Part shown: in pieces, positions 51,360-58,202 of the stretch
Layout of the letters: the number at the start of each line of letters is the position of its first letter
Numbering within the stretch: the first letter of the stretch is position 1
Assembly (NCBI GenBank): GCA_903904755.1
Contig: CAIVDV010000041.1
Coordinates: forward strand, 1 to 58,202
Length of the DNA stretch: 58,202 bases
Source of the DNA: an uncultured Acidobacteriaceae bacterium
GTDB taxonomy: Bacteria; Acidobacteriota; Terriglobia; Terriglobales; Acidobacteriaceae
Reading direction: 5' to 3'
The notes under the pieces: generated by a model
The model's input: only the letters and a program-made list of their open reading frames with translations
The model's database searches: none
What the model was told of the DNA's origin: nothing
Program-made: the position numbers and the translations under genes

Positions 51360-51805
51360 TGTCCCAACAGCTTTCGTAGTTTGGTCTGTGTTTCGGCGGC
51401 CTGCGGCACATCGGCGCAAATCACCAGCACGGTATCGTCCCCGGCCAGCGTGCCAAGCACCCCCGGCCAGTTCTCATCATCCAGCGCCGCCGCCACCGGT
51501 TGCGCCCCACCCTTTACTGTACCAATCACCACCTGGTTCATCGCCTGCCGCACCCGTAACCCAAACGATTCCAGCACCTCTCCCAGCCGCGGTGCTCCAT
51601 CCTCCTCAGCCCCGTGCCCGTTTCCGTTGGAAAACACATACCCGCCCCGCCCCTTGAACAGCCCCAGCTCATGCAAATCCCGGCTCAGCGTCGCCTGCGT
51701 CACCCGATACCCGCGCAACCCCAGCCGCCGGCGCAGTTCATCCTGGCTCCCCACCGGCCCCGCCGCCACCAGCTCCCGTATCGCGCTTTGCCGTTCAACC
51801 TTCAT
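51356..51805 (-). CDS. argR: Arginine repressor
   Basis: 149 aa. N-terminal winged helix (about 1-70: SQDELRRRLGLRGYRVTQATLSRDLHELGL) and C-terminal hexamerisation and arginine-binding domain (GTLAGDDTVLVICAD). With arginine bound it should bind the tandem ARG boxes at 52237-52271. First gene of the operon, so it represses itself. The first codons follow directly on the hexamer-type repeat region; no clear ribosome site is left there, which may limit its expression. Confidence 0.96.
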   Translation of the reverse strand: MKVERQSAIRELVAAGPVGSQDELRRRLGLRGYRVTQATLSRDLHELGLFKGRGGYVFSNGNGHGAEEDGAPRLGEVLESFGLRVRQAMNQVVIGTVKGGAQPVAAALDDENWPGVLGTLAGDDTVLVICADVPQAAETQTKLRKLLGQ

Positions 51806-52123
<318 letters not shown>

Positions 52124-52133
52124 GACCAGGTGC

Positions 52134-52162
52134 CCCCGGTCCCTCGCCCTTGGGGACCGGGG
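52134..52162. repeat. Strong GC-rich hairpin
   Basis: Perfect 10-bp stem CCCCGGTCCC / GGGACCGGGG with a 9-nt loop. No T-run follows on either strand. It lies in the argR leader between the composite repeat and the ARG boxes and could attenuate or stabilise the arg transcript. Confidence 0.6.
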
Positions 52163-52236
52163 AATCACCCCTCTCGCCATCCCAATCAGTCCACCAAACA
52201 GCAAATGCGCGGCCCCGTCCTTCTGGTCACCGCGCA

Positions 52237-52271
52237 TGAATAAATATACACATACGGTGTATAAATATGCA
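52237..52271. promoter_or_regulatory. Two tandem ARG boxes (ArgR operator)
   Basis: TGAATAAATATACA at 52237-52250 and TGTATAAATATGCA at 52258-52271, each close to the ARG-box pattern TGNATWWWWATNCA, 21 bp apart start to start as in known double operators. The site is 432 bp upstream of argR. It is also about 155 bp upstream of the divergent acyl-CoA synthetase. Confidence 0.8.
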
Positions 52272-52425
52272 ACAAATCCTGCCCCACCCCCAACTCTCCT
52301 ATCTCACCACCCCATCCATCAGCTACACTTTCTCACTGTTGGACACAAGCGGATACCACCCCGCGCCGAAAACCCCCGGCCCGGCCCCGCTCAGTAAACC
52401 TGTCCAACGGAAGAGACCTCACACG

Positions 52426-54273
<1,848 letters not shown>

Positions 54274-55048
54274 GTTTGGCAATCCGCCGCCGCAGGTTGC
54301 CCCCCTTGGTCCACAGCCGCTGCAGTGCCGCAAAAAATGGCGCGCCCCACGCTGCAATCGAAAGCAGCGCGCCAAACAGCACCACCGCGTCAATGCTGAT
54401 ACGCCCACCCTGCTTCAGCCAGTACGCATCCGGGTCCAGATTCAGCCACAGCGCAAACTCGTCCAGCGTCAGCGCCGCCCCCATGCCAAACCCAATCGCC
54501 ATCACCCGGCTCAGCAGAATCGACGTCGGCGAGTGCGCCCGCCCAACGTCCATCAGCCAGCCATAACCCACCAGCAGCAAAATCAGGATTCCCCACACCA
54601 GGTGGTGGATATGACGACCACCCACCATCACCCACTGGAACGGCCCGTCCCCGTGCACCACAAAGTACACCAGCAGCCGAACCCCCAGAAACGTCACAAA
54701 AAATGCGATGGAAGACAAAAATGCCCGTCGCCTCGGCCGGTCCGGGATCGACGTCCGCACCAGGTAACCCAGTCGCGTCAACTGCATCAGCACCAGCAAA
54801 GCCGCAAAAAGCAGCGCAATAAATAAAAGCAATAAAAATGACCCGGATTGCTCCATCCCTCAATTCAAACACCATTTCCCGCCGCGCTTCCGCCTTTTTC
54901 CGCTCACTCCGGAAAATCCTCCTTTGTGCGCCCCATCACCGTTCGTCGCCTTTCTGACCGATTACACTGGTTGGGATGCCTTCTGTCGCAAATCGCTACA
55001 GAGGGTCAACTATCCCCGCAACACATGGACTGAAGGAGAAACACTGAG

Positions 55049-56083
55049 ATGCGAGTTGCACTTTTGACTGGTGGCGGCGACTGCCCCGGATTGAATGCGG
55101 TGATCTACGCCGCCGTGAAGAAGGGAATCAACAAGTACGGCGATGAGTTCATCGGCTTCCTCAACGGCTGGCGCGGCGTTCTCGACAACAACTGGATTCC
55201 CCTCACCCTCGACCGGGTCGACGGCATCCAGCTCCAGGGCGGAACCATCCTCCACTCCTCACGCACCAACGTCAAAAAGATTCCCGGCGGCATCGAAAAG
55301 GTCGCGGAAGTCCTCAAGGCAAACAAGATTGACGCACTCATCGCCCTCGGCGGCGACGACACCCAGTCCGTCACCCTCGCCCTCACCGATGCCGGCATCC
55401 CCGGCGTAGGCGTTCCCAAGACCATCGACAACGACATCAACGGCACCGATGCCACCTTCGGCTTCGACACCGCCGTCGCCATCGCCACTGAGGCGGTCGA
55501 CCGCATCCGCACCACCGCTGACTCCCACAACCGCGTCGTCGTCATTGAAGTCATGGGCCGCGATGCCGGCTGGATCGCCTATGCCTCCGGTATCGCCGGC
55601 GGGGCTGACGTTGTCCTCGTCCCCGAGCGCGAAATCGACATCGACCACGTCGCCAAGCTCCTCAAGTACAACTACGACAAGGGCAAGGACTACGGCCTCG
55701 TCGTCGTTGCCGAGGGCTGCCACCTCCCCGAGGTCGGCCAGGTCACCGGCTCCAAAAAGCTTGACTCCTTCGGCCACGCCCAGCTCTCCGGCGTCGGCGA
55801 AGAGCTCGCCAACCTCATCGAAGAGAAGACCGGCTTTGAAACCCGTTCCGTCAACCTCGGACACCTCGTCCGTGGCGGTTCGCCCACTGCCTATGACCGT
55901 CTCCTCGGTCAGCGCTACGGCCTCCACGCCATCGACATGGTCCACCAGGCCAAGTGGGGCCGCATCGCCGTCCTCAAGGGCACTGACATCACCGACATCA
56001 CCATCAAGGAAGCCGTGGCCACCAACCGCCGCCTCGACCAGCGCTTCTTTGACGTCATCACCGACCTCGAAGCCAACGTCTAA
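55049..56083 (+). CDS. pfp: 6-phosphofructokinase, diphosphate-dependent type
   Basis: 344 aa. Catalyses the fructose-6-phosphate / fructose-1,6-bisphosphate step. Motifs: LTGGGDCPGLNAVI, GGDDTQS (Asp104), PKTIDNDINGTD (Lys124) and EVMGRDAGWIA. In this superfamily ATP enzymes have Gly at positions equivalent to 104 and 124 (GGDGS, PGTIDND), while Asp plus Lys marks diphosphate users, so PPi is the likely donor and the reaction would be reversible. AGGAG lies 11 nt before the ATG. A strong terminator follows at 56102. Single gene. Confidence 0.93.
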   Translation: MRVALLTGGGDCPGLNAVIYAAVKKGINKYGDEFIGFLNGWRGVLDNNWIPLTLDRVDGIQLQGGTILHSSRTNVKKIPGGIEKVAEVLKANKIDALIALGGDDTQSVTLALTDAGIPGVGVPKTIDNDINGTDATFGFDTAVAIATEAVDRIRTTADSHNRVVVIEVMGRDAGWIAYASGIAGGADVVLVPEREIDIDHVAKLLKYNYDKGKDYGLVVVAEGCHLPEVGQVTGSKKLDSFGHAQLSGVGEELANLIEEKTGFETRSVNLGHLVRGGSPTAYDRLLGQRYGLHAIDMVHQAKWGRIAVLKGTDITDITIKEAVATNRRLDQRFFDVITDLEANV

Positions 56084-56101
56084 CCCGGCTTCCCTCAACC
56101 C

Positions 56102-56130
56102 ACGCCCGGCCTCCTCAAAAGGCCGGGCGT
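56102..56130 (+). terminator. Intrinsic terminator of the phosphofructokinase gene
   Basis: Perfect 11-bp stem ACGCCCGGCCT / AGGCCGGGCGT with a 7-nt loop, 18 nt after the stop, followed by CCTCATTTCC (weak T-run). Confidence 0.75.
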
Positions 56131-56160
56131 CCTCATTTCCCCCGGCAAATTATCTTTGCC

Positions 56161-56266
56161 CTCGCTGTTGTCGTTGCCTTTTTGTTGTCATTCCCGAAGG
56201 GAATCTGCTTTTGTCTTTGCCTTTGTTCTTGCTCGTGGTTGTCTGTCTGTCATCCCAGTAGGGAAT
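56161..56266. repeat. Second copy of the composite hexamer/palindrome repeat
   Basis: Contains the perfect ATTCCCGAAGGGAAT palindrome at 56190-56204 and a degenerate one (ATCCCAGTAGGGAAT) at 56252-56266, surrounded by TTGYYT-type hexamers. It matches the 51806-52123 region and lies just upstream of the RimI-like gene. Confidence 0.8.
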
Positions 56267-56286
56267 CCGCCGTTCCCCAACTCCAC

Positions 56287-56805
56287 ATGCCCCTTCCCCC
56301 CCAACTCGCCTGCCGCCCCTTCCAGCCCGCAGACCTCCCTGAGCTCTACGCCATCGAAGCTGCCTGCTTCCAGCCACCCCTCCGCTTCACCCGCCAGCTC
56401 CTCCGCTCCCTCTGCCTCGACCCCCGCTTTGCTACCTGGGTCGCTCTCTCCTCCAGCGCCATCGTCGGATTCGCCACCGTCTCCCTCATCCCCGAAGTGG
56501 CCCCCCCCGACCCCACCCCCTTCGCCTATCTCTGGACCATCGAACTCCTTCCCGCCTTCCGCGGCCTTGGCCTTGGCAGCCGCCTCCTCGCTCTCGCAGA
56601 ATCCTCCGTCCAGGCCTCCGGCCTCACCCTCCTCGAACTCCACGTCGCCCACGACAACCTATCCGCCCAGGCCATTTACCAACGCGCTGGCTACCAGACC
56701 CTCGGGCTCGAGTCCGACTTCTACGGCCCCGGCCACTCCGCTCTCCGCCTCCGCAAACCCATCCTCCCTGAACCATCCATCATCCCCTCGCCCGAAATGG
56801 CGTAG
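56287..56805 (+). CDS. RimI-like GNAT N-acetyltransferase
   Basis: 172 aa from the ATG at 56287; the open frame continues upstream through the composite repeat and is not expected to be translated there. GNAT fold with the start CRPFQPADLPELYAIEAACF, strand LWTIELLPAFRGLGLGSRLL carrying the acetyl-CoA loop (RGLGLG), and LELHVAHDNLSAQAIYQRAGY. This pattern is that of ribosomal-protein S18 alanine acetyltransferase (RimI) and relatives; a Pro-rich tail is extra. No strong ribosome site is visible. The SulP gene follows after 15 nt. Confidence 0.85.
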   Translation: MPLPPQLACRPFQPADLPELYAIEAACFQPPLRFTRQLLRSLCLDPRFATWVALSSSAIVGFATVSLIPEVAPPDPTPFAYLWTIELLPAFRGLGLGSRLLALAESSVQASGLTLLELHVAHDNLSAQAIYQRAGYQTLGLESDFYGPGHSALRLRKPILPEPSIIPSPEMA

Positions 56806-56820
56806 CCTTATAGGTAAGTT

Positions 56821-58202
56821 ATGTCGCTGCTCAATCCCAATCTGCCCAAGTCCTTCCTGGCCCTCCGCCATTACCAGGCCGCCGATTTCCTCCACGACCT
56901 CATCGCCGGCCTCACCGTCGGCCTCGTCGCCCTGCCCCTCGCCATGGCCTTCGGAATCGCCAGCGGAGTCACTCCCCAGGCCGGCCTCTACACCGCCGTC
57001 GTCGCCGGATTCCTCATCTCTGCACTCGGCGGCTCCCGCACCCAAATCGGCGGCCCCACTGGCGCTTTCGTCGTCATCGTCGCCGGCATCGTCACCCGCT
57101 TCGGCATGGACGGCCTCGCCCTCGTCACCCTCATGGCCGGCGCAATCCTCATCGCCATGGGACTCACCGGCCTCGGCGCAGCCGTCAAATTCATCCCCCG
57201 CATGGTCGTCGTCGGCTTCACCAACGGCATCGCCATCCTCATCGCCTCCACCCAGATCAAGGACTTCTTCGGTCTCCGCACTGGCGCGGTCCCCTCAGAA
57301 TTCCTTCCCCGCATCAAGCTCCTCATCGCCAGCGCCGCCAGCGTCAACCTCGCCGCGCTCGCCCTCGGCGCCGGCACCCTCGCAATCCTCCTCATCCTGC
57401 CTCGCATCACCCGCCGCGTCCCCGCCTCCATCGTCGCCCTCCTCGTCTCTACCGCCATCGCCGCCGCCTTCAAGCTCCCTGTTGAAACCATCGGCACCAA
57501 ATTCGGCGGCATCCCCCAGGGCTTTCCCCACTTCGCCTTTCCCACCCTTCACGGCGAACACATCATCCCCCTCATCCCCCACGCCTTCACCGTCGCCATG
57601 CTCGCCGCGCTCGAATCCATGCTCTCCGCTGTCGTCGCTGACGGCATGACCGGCGACCGTCACAACTCCAACGTCGAGCTCGTCGCCCAGGGCATCGCCA
57701 ACGTCGTCTCCCCAATGTTCGGCGGCATCCCCGCCACCGGAGCCATCGCCCGCACCGCCACCAACATCCGCTCCGGTGCGCGCTCCCCCCTGGCCGGCAT
57801 GATCCACGCCGTCACTCTGCTCGCTATCCTCCTCGTCGCCGCGCCGCTCGCCAGCTACATCCCGCTGGCCACCCTCGCCGCCGTCCTCTTCGTCGTCGCC
57901 TGGAACATGGGCGAGTGGCACGAAATCGGCGGCATCCTCCGCCTCGACGCCACCGCCATCTCCGTCTGGCTCGTCACCTTTGCCCTCACCGTCTTCGCCG
58001 ACCTCACCGTCGCCGTCGCCGTCGGCCTTGGTCTCGCCGCCCTCCTCTACATCCGCCGCGTGGCTGAAACCACCACCGTCGTCCCCGTCGACGATGCCTA
58101 CATCCGCGACGGCCTCGCCCACAACCTCCAAGGCCAAATCATCCCACCCTACGTTTCACTCCTCCGCATCCACGGCCCCTTCCTCTTCGGCACCACCGAA
58201 AA
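56821..58202 (+). CDS. SulP-family anion transporter (cut by the window end)
   Basis: 460 aa visible, no stop before the window ends. ATG at 56821 with AGGTAAG just upstream. Membrane core of 14 helices: DLIAGLTVGLVALPLAMAFGIASGVTPQAGLYTA, GPTGAFVVIVAGI, and GGIPATGAIARTATNIRSGARSPLAGM, the last two being the anion-site regions. The last residues begin the linker and first strand of a cytoplasmic STAS domain (LLRIHGPFLFG). SulP proteins move sulfate, bicarbonate or dicarboxylates with protons or sodium; the substrate is not clear here. It may be co-transcribed with the GNAT gene. Confidence 0.94.
   Translation, partial: MSLLNPNLPKSFLALRHYQAADFLHDLIAGLTVGLVALPLAMAFGIASGVTPQAGLYTAVVAGFLISALGGSRTQIGGPTGAFVVIVAGIVTRFGMDGLALVTLMAGAILIAMGLTGLGAAVKFIPRMVVVGFTNGIAILIASTQIKDFFGLRTGAVPSEFLPRIKLLIASAASVNLAALALGAGTLAILLILPRITRRVPASIVALLVSTAIAAAFKLPVETIGTKFGGIPQGFPHFAFPTLHGEHIIPLIPHAFTVAMLAALESMLSAVVADGMTGDRHNSNVELVAQGIANVVSPMFGGIPATGAIARTATNIRSGARSPLAGMIHAVTLLAILLVAAPLASYIPLATLAAVLFVVAWNMGEWHEIGGILRLDATAISVWLVTFALTVFADLTVAVAVGLGLAALLYIRRVAETTTVVPVDDAYIRDGLAHNLQGQIIPPYVSLLRIHGPFLFGTTE

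Overview
This window is most likely a piece of an Acidobacteriota chromosome (class Terriglobia, Acidobacteriaceae-like). That assignment is inference. It rests on very GC-rich genes with a strong preference for C at the third codon position, a large Oar-like TonB-dependent receptor with an N-terminal carboxypeptidase-regulatory-like domain, an atp operon that stops after atpE, and short dispersed palindromes and minisatellites in many gene gaps. No rRNA gene is present, so the taxon cannot be fixed from the sequence.

Layout. 1-5240 is a stretch of lower GC and different codon use: two exported proteins (one with Sel1 repeats), a small unknown gene and a tyrosine recombinase at its right edge. 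It looks like the end of an integrated island whose left end lies outside the window. 5285-8910 (minus) is a lysS / four-helix-bundle / ymdB-like / GNAT transcription unit. In it, the four-helix-bundle gene is bracketed by octamer repeats in opposite orientation. 9060-11714 (plus) holds a DUF2846-like protein and atpZ-atpI-atpB-atpE. 11991-18467 (plus) holds a sugar transferase and a histidine-degradation cluster, hutF-hutU-hutI, ending in an M20 amidohydrolase. 19739-27192 (minus) is a tightly overlapping operon: polyprenyl synthase, ABC permease and ATPase, a divergent cbb3-like oxidase subunit I, a four-helix membrane protein, a membrane-transporter/di-haem cytochrome c fusion, and an MBL-fold hydrolase. 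I do not recognise this operon as a described system. 27503-35368 (plus) holds a YceI protein, a two-component pair, the TonB receptor and a TPR protein, followed by tRNA-Ser(CGA). 35636-44594 holds a sialate esterase-like protein, an ABC-F ATPase, a GH-like DUF5597 protein, a VapBC pair with a duplicated palindromic operator, and feoAB. 45126-51805 (minus) is an arginine operon, argR-C-B-D-F-H-A, with two tandem ARG boxes unusually far upstream. 52426 to the end holds an acyl-CoA synthetase, a membrane protein, a PPi-type phosphofructokinase, a RimI-like GNAT and a truncated SulP transporter.

How parts may work together. Histidine breakdown yields glutamate, the entry substrate of the arginine operon. 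The M20 enzyme at the end of the hut cluster resembles ArgE, and the arginine operon in this window has neither argE nor argJ. The cytochrome operon carries subunit-I-like, CcoO-like and CcoP-like parts of a cbb3 oxidase in an unusual arrangement. The most unusual structural feature is the 292-bp octamer array plus the inverted short array around the four-helix-bundle gene. It behaves like an insertion into a protein operon, built like the intervening sequences of some 23S rRNA genes.
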